Part shown: piece by piece, positions 26,975 to 38,105 of the stretch
Layout: the number at the start of each line of letters is the position of its first letter
How positions within the stretch are numbered: position 1 is the stretch's first letter
Assembly: GCF_001708185.1 (NCBI RefSeq)
Contig: NZ_MDDN01000004.1
Location: forward strand, 348,415 to 412,414
DNA from: Lysinibacillus xylanilyticus
Lineage (GTDB): Bacteria > Bacillota > Bacilli > Bacillales_A > Planococcaceae
Direction of reading: 5' to 3'
DNA length: 64,000 bases
Translations under genes and position numbers: made by a program
Notes under the pieces: generated by a model
The model's input: the letters and a program-made list of their open reading frames with translations, nothing else
What the model was told of the DNA's origin: nothing
Database searches by the model: none

Positions 26975-27150
26975 AAAAAAAGAGTTGCAATAAAACCCGA
27001 TCAGGATTTATGCCACTCTTTTGATGTAAGTATAAATATCTTTACAATATTCACCAAGGTTTTAATTTGTACGAATCATATTGTGATGTTTAAAACATGT
27101 AACATTTCTTTTCTTTTATTCATAGAGAATGATGATTTACACAACAGTGT
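26975..27150 (-). pseudogene. Relic of an REase-like toxin tip and its terminator
   Basis: The minus strand reads LYE, a stop, KKRNVTCFKHHNMIRTN and a stop codon. This parallels the end of the tip at 36618-36833 (YEIKEKKCCNFSQNNMIRTD). A hairpin (AGAGTTGCA with TGCCACTCT, 26975-27023) lies at the same distance downstream as the terminator at 36534-36575, with further sequence similarity next to it (CTCTTTTGATGTAAGTATAA). It is thus a second, decayed copy of the same cassette end. The stretch 27150-27268 shows nothing else. Confidence 0.55.
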
Positions 27151-27268
27151 AAGAACTTAAATTACATCCCAGAATAAAAGGCAATAGCGTATTAGCATCA
27201 TCGAAAAACCAAACTATTTAGATATTTCTGTTTCTTTTATACTTTTTCTCTACACAAGTTAAAAATTG

Positions 27269-28144
27269 TCAATTGTTTCTTATCCCAAAAGTATTAAATT
27301 TACTGAGGGTTTCAAGGCTAATATCATAGTGATTTTCAATTGGCGTATTAAAATATTTCATACTTTCTTTATCAATCAACCATGACAATTTTCCGTCTTC
27401 TATAAATGTATTTGAAACTAATCTTATAGATTCAAGAAATTCTAACTTATCTAAAAATTTCAAAGACGGTATATTCCCGCATGCTTCTATAGTTAAGACT
27501 CTCAAATTTGATAATGTTCCGAGAACCTCCCAATCATTAACCTTTTTACAATTTTGAATCCATAACTCTTTAACCGAAGAGTTGTTTTTAATTCCATCAA
27601 TTGACTCTAATTTTGACAGATATCGTAATTTCAGTTGCTCTATTTCTTTTAAATCCTTTAATCCATCTATATTTTGAATAGGTGACGACCAAATCCCTAA
27701 TATTTTTAATTTTTCTAATTTTACAAACTCGTCAACATTCTTCTTTTTATAATGATGAATTATTAAACGTTTTAAATTCACACAGTCAAAAATGTTTTCA
27801 ATTTTTTTGTTGTACAAAACAAAGAAATCTTGTAATTTTATTAGTTTTGATAAGTCTAAGCTTTCTTCACAGCTTCCTTCTAAACTGAGATATTCTAAGT
27901 TCACTAACTTTTCGACGGCTTTCAAATTCCCATAACTTTTTCTACCTAAATCTAAGAATTCTAACTGAGTTATTTCACTTAAAAAATCTACATTCGGTAA
28001 AATCTTCTCTTCCATCTCTAAAGATATTCCATTCACGTTATTATTCTTCAAAAAATTTATTACATCTTTATCTATGGATTTCGATTCTTGGATAAACACA
28101 TTATAATTTTTAAAATCAGTCTTTGAAGTAACTATATCATACAT
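27269..28144 (-). CDS. Leucine-rich-repeat immunity protein
   Basis: The 291-aa protein consists of leucine-rich repeats of about 21-23 residues (LEFLDLGRKSYGNLKAVEKL, LEYLSLEGSCEESLDLSKLI, LRVLTIEACGNIPSLKFLDK). LRR proteins occur as immunity proteins in polymorphic toxin loci. It lies 12 bases downstream of an Rhs gene piece with a GIY-YIG nuclease tip, so it is the likely cognate immunity protein. No signal peptide is present, so it acts in the cytoplasm, as needed against a nuclease. Confidence 0.8.
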   Translation of the reverse strand: MYDIVTSKTDFKNYNVFIQESKSIDKDVINFLKNNNVNGISLEMEEKILPNVDFLSEITQLEFLDLGRKSYGNLKAVEKLVNLEYLSLEGSCEESLDLSKLIKLQDFFVLYNKKIENIFDCVNLKRLIIHHYKKKNVDEFVKLEKLKILGIWSSPIQNIDGLKDLKEIEQLKLRYLSKLESIDGIKNNSSVKELWIQNCKKVNDWEVLGTLSNLRVLTIEACGNIPSLKFLDKLEFLESIRLVSNTFIEDGKLSWLIDKESMKYFNTPIENHYDISLETLSKFNTFGIRNN

Positions 28145-28156
28145 TTAATTTCCCCC

Positions 28157-31100
28157 TTAAGGTTTACATTTAGTACTTATTTTAATGTTTTTTCCAGGGC
28201 TGTTAATTTTATTCGATAGTTCTATTTTATCAGGATTAAATTTCTTTGTTTTGTATTTCTCTATTAAATCATCTTCTAGTTTAAATAAGTCTTTATCTGT
28301 TAAAGCATTAGGATCATGGATAAAGCCAACTTTATCTAAAACAGCTGGATCTAGTTTTCCTTTGTTTAGATGTTGATACAACCTCTTATAAAGATTTTTT
28401 GCTTTCCCGACATACATTTCATTTCCTTCTGGGAAGAAATAAACGCCACCTTTTTTTGCAAAAGGACCTAATAACTCTTTTAAGTACAATCTATCCCCAT
28501 ATTTAGTTGGCTTAAATCCACCTAAATCAAACTCTGTCAGAGGATCATAAATATATCCATACAACGTAGGATTCCCACCAGCAAGCCCAATTGGATCTTG
28601 TTGTAAATACATCCCCTCACTTGGAGAGTAGTAACGGAATCTGTTGTAATATAATCCGATTTCTCTGTCCTCATACTGCCCCTGATACCTAAACGGAATG
28701 AAATCCTGCCCCCCAGTGAATTCCACCATTCGTCCATAAATATCAAGCTCAGCTGACCAAACCTTATTACCTTCTTCATCAAAGGCTTCAACAGGCGTTC
28801 CTAGATAGTCACTAATAATACTGTAATTACCTTCATTCGTAATTTTAGCTGAAGTGATAAACCCATCATTAAACACCCATGTGACTAGATTATCTGGTAT
28901 TTCTGAGTCGTTCTGTGATGAATACTCATCTGTATTTTCAAATATATCTGAATTATTATGCAAGAAATACTCATGTAGGATTGTATTCCCATCCCATACG
29001 AATTTCATTGTCTTTTCGTCAGAACACTTCTCTATCCGTCTACCTAGCGAGTCATACTTGAAAATAACTTCTGTATTATCTGGTTTGATAACCTTCGACA
29101 TCATGCCATTGCCATAGTACTCGTACTTCCACGTATCACCGTTCTTCTCTGCCTTTTGAACAAGATTACCCTCTTCATCATAAGAGTATGTTGCCTCTCT
29201 CGTTTCAAGCAATCTGCTACCGGCACCATAGACACGATCAGTCTTTTCCTTCGTTTCATATAAATTCCCAACATCATCGACACTACGGTGTAAGAAGTCA
29301 AATTGATCGCCTTGATTGGACCAAACGAGGTTACTAAATTCATCGTAGCCATAGGAAACTTTTACACCTGTTAACTCGTTTACCATGCTTCGTAAGCGAT
29401 GATTGACATCCCAATTATACACGCGTCTTCGTGTATCGCGGTTTTGACTATTTATTCGATGGTGTGTCGGTCTACCTGTTACATCATACTGCCAATTGCT
29501 GATGACATCCCCTGGTAAGATTCTCTCTATTTCTTGACCGAGTTCATTGTACTGCATTGACGCTGTCCATTTTTCTTGCTCTGAGCTAGAGGCTGTGATT
29601 TGTGACACATCTCCCATTTCATTACGAGCGACATCGATTTTTGCACCTAAGCTACTCGTAATCTGTGAACGATTGCCTAATTCGTCATAGCTACTCGCAA
29701 TCCAATGGTCATTTTGCCACTCCTTGATCACTTATCCAGATGGGTCTCGCTCTAGCTTTACGGTCACATGCTCATTTTCAGTCTCAATTAACGAACCGTT
29801 TTTGTCATAGCCAAACGTTTCCCATGTGTCATCATAATAATCAGCTCGAATGACATTTCCTAGATCATCCTGCTGATACGCTGTCCAACGATCGCCGGGA
29901 CGTTGAACCCTTTGAACCAATCCTGCCAAACTTCGTTCATACGTTCTTTCCATCTCATCAAAGCCAATTTCCTTGATAACATTCCCTTTCGTATCGCGTT
30001 CAAACTGATACGCTTCACCTTTTTCGTTGATGACAGCGGTTAACTGCTCTTCTGTATCATAGGTGAATTTGACTTTCTTTCCACTTTGTTCTCGGGATAT
30101 TAAACTGCCCAGAATGGTGTAATCAAAGGCTACTTGCGTATGGTTATCTTTCGCAAAAACAATATCGTCATAGGCATTGTACTTCAATTGAACGTCGTTA
30201 CCATCTGATAGATTTGCCCGTACAAGACGATTCAAGCTATCATAACGGAACTTCTCTGTAGCCCCTAGGGGATTGGTCGTTGTGGTACAATTACCACGAT
30301 GGTCATATTTCCACTTCGAACTTGTCCCATCTGGCAAGGTTACTTGACTTAGGTTCAGATCAACATCATAAGCTAAGCTTACCATATGGCCTTGCGCATT
30401 TGTCACCGTTTTAATTAAACATTGTTCATTATAGGAAAATTCAGTCTTCACGCCATCTTCTAAAACATTTGCCTGTAATGTCCCATTTTCATTATAAATC
30501 CATTGACTGCTTCCCCCCTCTGCATTTACAGCCAGAATCAACCTATCCTTCTCATCGTACTGAGAGGATAAGGTACTGCCATCTGCAAGAGTAATCGTCG
30601 CCGGATTTGCCCACTCATCATAGCTAAACGTCGTCATATGTTCATCTTCATCTACTACTTGGAGTAATTCAAAATCCTCATTATATTGATAACTAACATC
30701 ACTACCATCTGGATGAACAATTTTCGTACAGAGATTATCTTCGTTGAAATAATAATAATAACTCTTATGACCTAAGCTATTCGTAATTTCGTTATAGCCC
30801 TCATGATACGAAAGCTCACCTGCAAGGACATTGCCGTCTCCCCAAGTTTTGATGACTCGTGCACCTGTCGTTGGGCCATCATAGCGCCAGAAGAAGCTAT
30901 TTTTATTACGATCTATATTTTGCATCATTAAATGATTGTTATATTTTAAATGCGTACTTTGCCCTAACGCATCTTGAATTTCGATTAAATCTTGTTGATC
31001 ATTGTAAACATAACGAACTAATACTTCACGGCTCATCTGATTACGTAAGGCAACCTATGTCATTTTACCTACCTCATTAGTAGTAACTTCGAGCACTCTA

Positions 31101-31394
31101 CCAACACTGCCTGTTACTTGACATAGGAACCCTTTAAGGTTATACGCTATGATGGGCTTGCTCATTTCTAACTTCTTTTAATCGGTATTTCGTCTCTGTT
31201 GTTTGTTCAAATACATAAATCAATCGTGTATCATGTTCAAATAAATGATACTCCTCACCTGTATTTGTTAAGGTCATTCTTTCTCGTTTGTTAAAATACG
31301 GCAAATTTATTGGTAAAATTAGAAACCCTATTGCGCAACCATCCGTCACAACAATCCCAATCAGGTCTTCTTCTTCAAAAATTTCTAAGGCTAT
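28157..31394 (-). pseudogene. Orphan Rhs gene with GIY-YIG nuclease tip (broken)
   Basis: This is the longest displaced copy. Homology begins in the DUF6531 region (ALEIFEEEDLIGIVVTDG, 31394) and runs through the Rhs core to a new tip. An 8-base deletion (after CATCATA, about 31155) and a GAA-to-TAG type stop (MT*VALRNQMSREV) break the beginning, and CAA to TAA at 29731-29729 splits the core. The last frame, 28157-29731, is intact for 524 aa. It ends with [15 protein letters not shown] and a GIY-YIG nuclease: GGVYFFPEGNEMYVGKAKN, then LYKRLYQHL, with a downstream glutamate. VgrG and the pre-Rhs region are absent, so it can be delivered only after recombination into the full gene. Confidence 0.82.
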
Positions 31395-31507
31395 TTCTTG
31401 GTAGCGAGGGTTTCCCTTCTTTAATTTTTCTTGTCAAATAAAATTGTCAGCAGGGGAGAGTATTAAGTTAATACACGGAACATAAATAATTCCTTTCTAA
31501 CAAGAAA

Positions 31508-31549
31508 ACACATGTAAAGAGAAGCCTTTAGCCTCCTCTTTACATGTGT
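31508..31549 (-). terminator. Cassette terminator after the URI immunity gene
   Basis: A perfect 14-bp stem (ACACATGTAAAGAG with CTCTTTACATGTGT) is followed on the minus strand by TTTTCTTG. It lies about 70 bases beyond 31621. Its stem sequence is related to those at 24115 and 34054. Confidence 0.8.
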
Positions 31550-31620
31550 TCATTTTTACACGCTTATTTAATTTACGTATTCACAATTCTAACCACTTTC
31601 TTACAGTCCATAATTCTCGA

Positions 31621-32079
31621 TTACTTATCAAGATCTGAAGACCAATCAATTTCATCTCTAAACCAATTCTCTACTTTTATCGACCCACAATCCATTTTTA
31701 TAGGAATTTCTTTTCCCCATTTTATAATATCATCAATAAATTCTTCGTTATCTAACCCTTCAAATGTTCTCTTTATTAATGCTTTTCTTAAATATTCAAT
31801 AAAGATATTTCCTAGATGATATCGTTGTTCAATCTTATACATTTTTAAATAATCTTCCAATTCCACAGAAATATCAATAGCCAAACAATTATCTTTTTTT
31901 GTATATCTAATAAAGGATTTTCTCTTATATGATTCAGGTAAACAACGAAACCCTACTAGAATAGTAACATCTACATTGGCATACTTACTATGAATTCTAG
32001 GTATTAAATAGTTACGTAACTCACTTGCCAATTCTCCAACCTTTGAACCCGCCGTATCAGTTACAATGTTAAAATGCAT
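31621..32079 (-). CDS. Immunity protein of the URI-type toxin cassette (copy 1)
   Basis: This 152-aa paralogue of 24239-24706 shares the TDTAG..VGELASELRN start, the RCLPESY.RKSFIRYTKKDN centre and the YHLGN and W..EIP.KMD.GS segments. It starts 22 bases after the stop codon of the GIY-YIG/URI-type toxin tip, the canonical place for a cognate immunity gene. The family is unknown to me. The product is cytoplasmic and acidic. Confidence 0.72.
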   Translation of the reverse strand: MHFNIVTDTAGSKVGELASELRNYLIPRIHSKYANVDVTILVGFRCLPESYKRKSFIRYTKKDNCLAIDISVELEDYLKMYKIEQRYHLGNIFIEYLRKALIKRTFEGLDNEEFIDDIIKWGKEIPIKMDCGSIKVENWFRDEIDWSSDLDK

Positions 32080-32101
32080 ATCATATCATACCCTTTCAAA
32101 T

Positions 32102-33910
32102 TTAATGGCGACATTTATTTCCTGATGGTAAATGTCCTTTCCATTGTTCATAACCCCGAATTTTTTGATTTTCTAAATGTTTTACAGTAGCATCATTAAC
32201 ATTCGTATGCAATATCTTCATTTCTACACCTATTCGATTTAAATATGCTAATGTATATCTTTTCTTAGCATTTTTTGAAGTGCCGATTTTCCAAAGTTCT
32301 CCCTCTTTTAAAAATACTTTACCAACTGAATTTTTCTTTCCCCATTCCATTACATTATACCAACCATCTTTCAATGCAAGTAACGCATATAAATCATCAA
32401 GTCCAAACGGGTCTATTTTTAAATTTGGATTATTCACATATGCGTACAAGGTAGGATTTCCACCCGCAAGTCCAATCGGGTCTATTTGAGTATAATTCCC
32501 TTGTTCTGGGTCATAGTATCGGAATCTATTGTAATATAATCCTATCTCCCTGTCTTCATACTGCCCCTGATACCTAAATGGAATGAAGTCTTGAACACCG
32601 GAGTACTCCACCACTCGTCCAAACATATCTAGCTCAGCTGCCCAAACCCTATTACCTTGTTCATCATAGGCTTCAACAGGCGTTCCTAGATGGTCACTAA
32701 TAATACTGTAATTACCTTCATCCGTTATTTTAGCTGAAGGTACGAATCCATCATTAAACACCCATGTGACTAGATTATCCGGTATTTCGGAGTTATTCTG
32801 TGAAGAATTCTCTACTAGACTTTCAAATTTATCTGAATTATTCTCCAAGAAATACTCATGTAGGATAGTATTCTCATCCCATACGAATCTCATAGTTTTA
32901 TCGTCAGACCGCTTCTCTATCCGTCTACCTAGTGAGTCATACTTGAAAGTAACTTCCGTGTTATCTGGTTTGGTAACTTTCGACATCATGCCATTGCCAT
33001 AGTACTCGTACTTCCACGTATCACCATTCTTCTCAAATTTCTGAATCAGACTACCTTCCTCATCATAAGAGAATGTTGCCTCTTTCGTTTCAAGTAATCT
33101 ACTTCCGGCACCATAAACACGATCTGTCTTTTCCTTCGTTTCATATAAATTCCCGACATCATCGACACTTCGGTGTAAGAAGTCAAATTGACCGCCCTGA
33201 TTGGACCAGACGAGGTTACTGAATTCATCGTAACCATAGGAAACTCGTATTCCCGTTAACTCGTTTACTATGCTTCGTAATTGATGATTGACATCCCAAT
33301 TATACACGCGTCTTCGTGTGTCACGGTTTTGACTATTTATTCGATGGTGTGTCGGTCTACCTGTTACATCATACTGCCATTTGCTAATGACATCCCCTGG
33401 TAAGATTCTCTCAATCTCTTGACCGAGTTCATTGTACTGCATTGACGCTGTCCAATGTTCTTGCTCTGAGCGAGAAGCTGTAATTTGTGACACATTCCCC
33501 ATTTCATTACGAGCGACGTCGATTTTTGCACCTAAGCTACTTGTAATTTGTGAACGGTTGCCTGATACATCATAGCTACTCGCAATCCAATGGTCATTTT
33601 GCCACTCTTTGATCACTTGACCAGATGGGTCTCGCTCCAGCTTTACTTTCACATGCTCATTTTCAGTCTCTATCAACAAGCCATTTTTGTCTTAGCCAAA
33701 CGTTTCCCAAGTGTCATCATAATAATCAGTTCGAATGACATTTCCTAGACCATCATGTTGATACGCTGTCCATCGATCACCTGGACGTTGAATTCTTTGA
33801 ACCAATCCTGCCAGACTTCGTTCATATGTTCTTTCTATCTCATCAAAGCCAATTTCCTTGATGATAATTGAACGTCGTTACCATCTAAAAGATTTGCACG
33901 TCTAAATCGA
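32102..33910 (-). pseudogene. Orphan Rhs fragment with URI-type (GIY-YIG-like) toxin tip
   Basis: The copy begins with a short core piece (FRFRRANLLDGNDV) joined out of frame, by an internal deletion, to IIKEIGFDEIERTYERSLAG. A TAT codon has become TAA at about 33694 (TFG*DKNG). From 33679 the frame is open for 525 aa, through the core end [18 protein letters not shown] to a tip: [35 protein letters not shown] and ENQKIRGYEQWKGHLP. The ELWKIGTSKNAKKRY segment with a later E-N-Q-K-I-x-x-Y fits the Tox-URI branch of GIY-YIG nucleases. The tip itself is intact, but VgrG and the pre-Rhs part are absent. Confidence 0.78.
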
Positions 33911-34053
33911 AAATGTATTTATTTTTGTTTATATCTTGGTCTGGCCGTGCATATATCCGCACATTTATATTTTAATCGACATACACGGGCGAGCGTGCGA
34001 TATTCCTGTTGAGGATGTAAACTAAAAGCTTGGAGGGAATATCATTTCTAACT

Positions 34054-34102
34054 AAAAAACATATGCAAAGTTGACTTGAATGTCTTCTTCACATATGTTT
34101 TT
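34054..34102 (-). terminator. Cassette terminator, ACATATG family
   Basis: A stem formed by AAAAACATATGTGAAGAAG and a partner ending CTTTGCATATGTTTTTT (minus strand) lies about 45 bases beyond the immunity gene at 34148. It is related to the hairpins at 24115 and 31508. The preceding gap, 33911-34053, shows no other feature that I can support. Confidence 0.65.
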
Positions 34103-34147
34103 GAGATTTCTTTAGTATTTTTTTGCAATTTTAATGGCTAAAATCAT

Positions 34148-34777
34148 TTAAGAGAACTGCCAGTATCCAACAATAGGATCCATAACATTTTCATTCTTAA
34201 TTTGTGCATAAATGTAAATAGCACCATATGAAAATGGATAATTCCCTTGAATAAAATCATCTTCTTCTGGATATCCTTGTTCATCAATTTGAAATAAAAA
34301 TTCAAATGAATCAGCTACTAACTCTTTAGTATAAAAGTTTTTATTTTGGATGTGTTCAGGAGTCCCCCAAAATTTTATTAAGAAAATTTCATTATCACTT
34401 GTGTCGTTATTTATTACTCCACAATTAACAACGGCATACTTCTTCATATCTGGATTAGTAAACACATCTTTGCTACTTTCATTGGATACAGGGTGTTCCA
34501 CAAGTAGAATTGTACAATTAGGATACTTGTTATTTTCTAAGTATTCATCATACTCTCTAGGAAAAAAAATTGTAAACATCATAGCTGAATTTAGTGGATT
34601 TACTAATGATAAGAAAAAGTAATATTTAGAACCATATCTACTTTGAAAATCTTTCTGATCATCAAAGTATGCTGGGGCATTCCCCCCAATCCAGCTAGTA
34701 TCACCGTCAGTAAATTTTCTTCCCTTAAAAATCAGAGCTTTTGACCTATCACTTAATATATTACTCAAATTTTCCAT
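34148..34777 (-). CDS. Putative immunity protein (DUF1963-like), cassette 4
   Basis: The 209-aa protein has WIGGNAPAYFDDQ near its start, a central YYFFLSLVNPLNSAMMFTIF, and a C-terminal FLFQIDEQGYPEED followed by YPFSYGAIYIYAQI and VGYWQ. The GG-x-P and LFQID features are reminiscent of DUF1963/YwqG-like proteins, but I am not certain. It follows the toxin tip of 34824-36410 by about 46 bases and should be its immunity protein. A truncated paralogue at 38106-38375 lies behind a decayed version of the same toxin tip, which supports the pairing. Confidence 0.62.
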   Translation of the reverse strand: MENLSNILSDRSKALIFKGRKFTDGDTSWIGGNAPAYFDDQKDFQSRYGSKYYFFLSLVNPLNSAMMFTIFFPREYDEYLENNKYPNCTILLVEHPVSNESSKDVFTNPDMKKYAVVNCGVINNDTSDNEIFLIKFWGTPEHIQNKNFYTKELVADSFEFLFQIDEQGYPEEDDFIQGNYPFSYGAIYIYAQIKNENVMDPIVGYWQFS

Positions 34778-34823
34778 TGTTTTTTCGAAACCATATTTCC
34801 TCTAACTGGCTTCTTTCCCCTTT

Positions 34824-36410
34824 CTAAGATTTACAAGGAATGAGACCATGTTTTTTGCCATGTCCAATAGCTTGATCTCTTAACTCCATAACCTTATCGG
34901 TTGCAAATTTCTTGGCATCAGCTAAACTCATACCTCTATTATTAACAAGATCTTCCATTATCGCACGCCTAGTTATAGCAGCATTTCGATTAATATTTGT
35001 TAATGCACTTTGTCTTTTTAAAACATTTTTATCATACAATCCATATTTTCTTTGTGCTCTATTTATATTCTGGTGAATTGGTTTTTCATGTAATGCGATT
35101 GAAGGATTGTCATATGACAGCGGTTTTTCCATTCTTTTGGTACCTAAATTGTGTTTCAACCAACCGTTTTGTAATAATTCATGACCAGTTAGTCCGTCAC
35201 CAACATTTGATGGGGCATTAAAAATTCCGTACTTTTCAATATCAAATTCATTTATCAATCCAAATGGATCAATCGTAGTATTAGGATCACCCACATAGCC
35301 GTATAAGGTAGGGTTCCCGCCTGCAAGGCCGATAGGGTCAACCTGTGTATAACAACCGTCATCAGGTGAGTAATAGCGGAAACGGTTATAGTAAAGTCCC
35401 GTTTCTACATCGTGATATTGCCCTTGATACCTAAATGGAATAAAATCTTTTGAACCTAAAAATTCTTTTACTCTCCCGTATATATCAAGCTCAGCTGACC
35501 AAACCTTATTACCTTCATTATCATAGGCTTCGACAGGCGTTCCGAGATAATCACTAATTATGCTGTAATTACTATCATTCGTGATTTTAGCTGAAGGTAC
35601 GAATCCATCATTAAACACCCATGTAACTAGACTATCATTTTCTAATTTAACTAGAGCTTCCTCTGAGAAATACTCATGTAGGATAGTATTCCCATCCCAA
35701 ACGAAACTTGTTGTCTTATCGTCAGAACTCTTCTCTATTCGTCTACCTAGCGAATCATACTTGAAAGTAACTTCTGTGTTGTCCGGTCTGATCACTTTCG
35801 CCATCATGCCATTGCCATTGTATTCGTACTTCCACGTATCACCATTCTTCTCAACTTTCTGAATCAGATTACCTTCTTCATCATATGAGAATGTTGCCTC
35901 TCTCGTTTCAAGTAATCTGCTTCCAGCACCATAGATACGATCTGTCTTTTCTTTTGTTTCATACAAATTCCCGACATCATCGACACTACGGTGTAAGAAG
36001 TCAAATTGATCGCCTTGATTGGTCCAAACGAGATTACTGAATTCATCATAACCATAGGAAACTCGTATTCCCGTTAACTCGTTTACCATGCTTCGTAAGC
36101 GATGATTGACGTCCAATTATATACTCGTCTTCGTGTGTCACGGTTTTGACTATTTATTCGATGGTGTGTCGGTCTACTTGCGACATCATACTGCCATTTG
36201 CTGATGACACCTCCTGGTAAGATTCTCTCAATCTCTTGACCGAGTTCATTGTACTGCATTGATGCTGTCCAATTTTCTTGTTCTGAGCGAGAGGCTGTGA
36301 TTTGTGACACATTGCCCATTTCATTACGAGCGACATCTATTTTTGCACCTAAGCTACTTGTAATTTGTGAACGGTTGCCTAATTCATCATAGCTACTCGC
36401 AATCCAATGA
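34824..36410 (-). pseudogene. Orphan Rhs fragment with unassigned toxin tip (family T), frameshifted
   Basis: Rhs homology runs from IASSYDELGNRSQ (broken off at 36410) to the core end [18 protein letters not shown]. One C is missing at about 36113 (GTCCAATTAT where other copies have GTCCCAATTAT), which shifts the frame. From 36116 the frame is open for 430 aa. The tip begins DPFGLINEFDIEKYGIFNAP, with GLTGHELLQNGWLKHNLGT, NPSIALHEKPIHQNINRAQR and SLADAKKFATDKVMELRDQA. I do not recognise its activity; the conserved H residues (GHE, LHEKPIHQ) suggest a nuclease, but this is a guess. Confidence 0.75.
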
Positions 36411-36520
36411 AACAGGCATAAATGAGATTCCTGTTTGGATATTAATAAAACTGTCAGATTATTATGGTGTCAGTGTTAATTATATTTTAGGGAAAATAAA
36501 TGAGAGACAGACCTCACCCA
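36395..36520 (+). pseudogene. Fragment of an XRE-family helix-turn-helix regulator
   Basis: Immediately past the Rhs breakpoint at 36410 the plus strand reads NETGINEIPVWILIKLSDYY followed by GVSVNYILGKINER. This is the typical second half of a Cro/cI-type (XRE) repressor domain, where E-x-G-x-x-x-P-x-x-x-L-I-K-L-S-x-Y-Y-x-V-S-x-x-Y-I-L-G is standard. The first half is missing and replaced by Rhs DNA. It is a relic of a mobile element or regulator caught between two cassettes. Confidence 0.65.
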
Positions 36521-36533
36521 AAAGGGGAATAAT

Positions 36534-36575
36534 AAAAAAGAGTAGCAATCCCCAAAGAATTTTTGCTACTCTTTT
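36534..36575 (-). terminator. Cassette terminator, AGAGTAGCAA family
   Basis: A stem (AAAAGAGTAGCAA with TTGCTACTCTTTT) with a 14-base loop ends in a T run on the minus strand, about 45 bases beyond the toxin-tip frame at 36618. A relative lies at 38650 and a decayed one at 26975. Confidence 0.8.
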
Positions 36576-36617
36576 GATGTAAATATAAATATTTTCACAA
36601 GTAAATCCACTGAATTT

Positions 36618-37998
36618 TTAATCTGTACGAATCATATTGTTCTGTGAAAAGTTGCAACATTTTTTCTCTTTTATTTCATAAGCACTCCACTCGCCAGTGT
36701 ATTTATTCTTTGCCAGTATATCAACACCATGACCAGATTTATCTTGAATCTGAACAACTTCTGAGTATCTGCCACAATTGTTCAATCGATTGACTATTTC
36801 ATTCTCACCGACATTACCTAAAGATGTATTCAATCCTTACTGATCTATCCAGCTATTCGGATCACTCACATATCCATAGATTGTAGGATTATTCCCAGAA
36901 AGTCCTATCGGGTCTTGTTGTATATACATTCCCTCTTGTGGTGAGTAGTACCTAAATCGATTATAGTAAAACCCTATTTCTTCATCCGCATACTGCCCTT
37001 GATACCTAAAAGGGATAAAATCTTTCTCACCAGTGAACTCATTCACCATCCATAAATATCAAGCTCAGCTGACCAAACCTTATTACCTTCTTCATCAAAG
37101 GCTTCAACAGGCGTTCCTAGATAGTCACTAATAATACTGTAATTACCTTCATTCGTAATTTTAGCTGAAGGGATAAACCCATCATTAAACACCCATGTGA
37201 CTAGATTATCTGGTATTTCTGAGTTGTTCTGTGATGAATACTCATCTATATTTTCGAATATATCTGAATTATTACGCAAGAAATACTCATGCAGGATTGT
37301 ATTTCCATCCCATACGAATTTCATTGTCTTTTCGTCAGAACACTTCTCTATTCGTCTACCTAGCGAGTCATACTTGAAAGTAACTTCTGTGTTGTCTGGT
37401 TTGATGACTTTCGACATCATGCCATTGCCGTTATATTCGTACTTCCACGTACCACCATTGTTTTCGACTTTTTGAACCAGATTTCCTTCTTCATCATAAG
37501 AGAATATTGCCTCTCTCGTTTCAAGCAATCTGCTTCCAGCACCATAGACACGATCTGTCTTTTCTTTTGTTTCATACAAATTCCCGACATCATCGACACT
37601 ACGGTGTAAGAAGTCAAATTGATCGCCTTGATTGGTCCAAACGAGATTACTGAATTCATCATAACCATAGGAAACTCGTATTCCCGTTAACTCGTTTACC
37701 ATGCTTCGTAAGCGATGATTGACGTCCCAATTATATACTCGTCTTCGTGTGTCACGGTTTTGACTATTTATTCGATGGTGTGTCGGTCTACTTGCGACAT
37801 CATACTGCCATTTGCTGATGACATCTCTTGGCAAGATTCTCTCAATCTCTTGACCGAGTTCATTGTACTGCATGGATGCTGTCCAATTTTCTTGTTCTGA
37901 GCGAGAGGCTGTGATTTGTGACACATTGCCCATTTCATTACGAGCGACATCTATTTTTGCACCTAAGCTACTTGTAATCTGTGAACGATTGCCTAAAC
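36618..37998 (-). pseudogene. Orphan Rhs fragment with REase-like toxin tip, broken by indel and stop
   Basis: Rhs homology spans LGNRSQITSSLGAKIDVARN (breakpoint about 37998) to the core end DPIGLSGNNPTIYGYVSDPN. A small indel near 37045 shifts the frame (DIYGW then MVNEFTG). A TAA stands at 36840-36838, exactly between the core end (SWIDQ) and the tip (GLNTSLGNVGENEIVNRLNN). The tip continues GRYSEVVQIQDKSGHGVDIL and TGEWSAYEIKEKK, a restriction-endonuclease-like pattern (D, then E-x-K, on neighbouring strands). No immunity gene follows it; a terminator does. The toxin cannot be made as a fusion now. Confidence 0.78.
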
Positions 37999-38105
37999 GA
38001 CTATTCACTTTAACACTACAAAAAATTGCACAAGATGGAGATAAATAAAAAAGAAAAACATATGTAAAAAAGCCCCATTAATCACGTAAAAATGAATGTT
38101 TTCAG

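Noticed and set aside
22873..38008. Highly repeated blocks at regular spacing that could suggest a CRISPR array or satellite repeats
   Set aside because: The repeated units are hundreds of bases long and translate to Rhs core; there are no short direct repeats with unique spacers.
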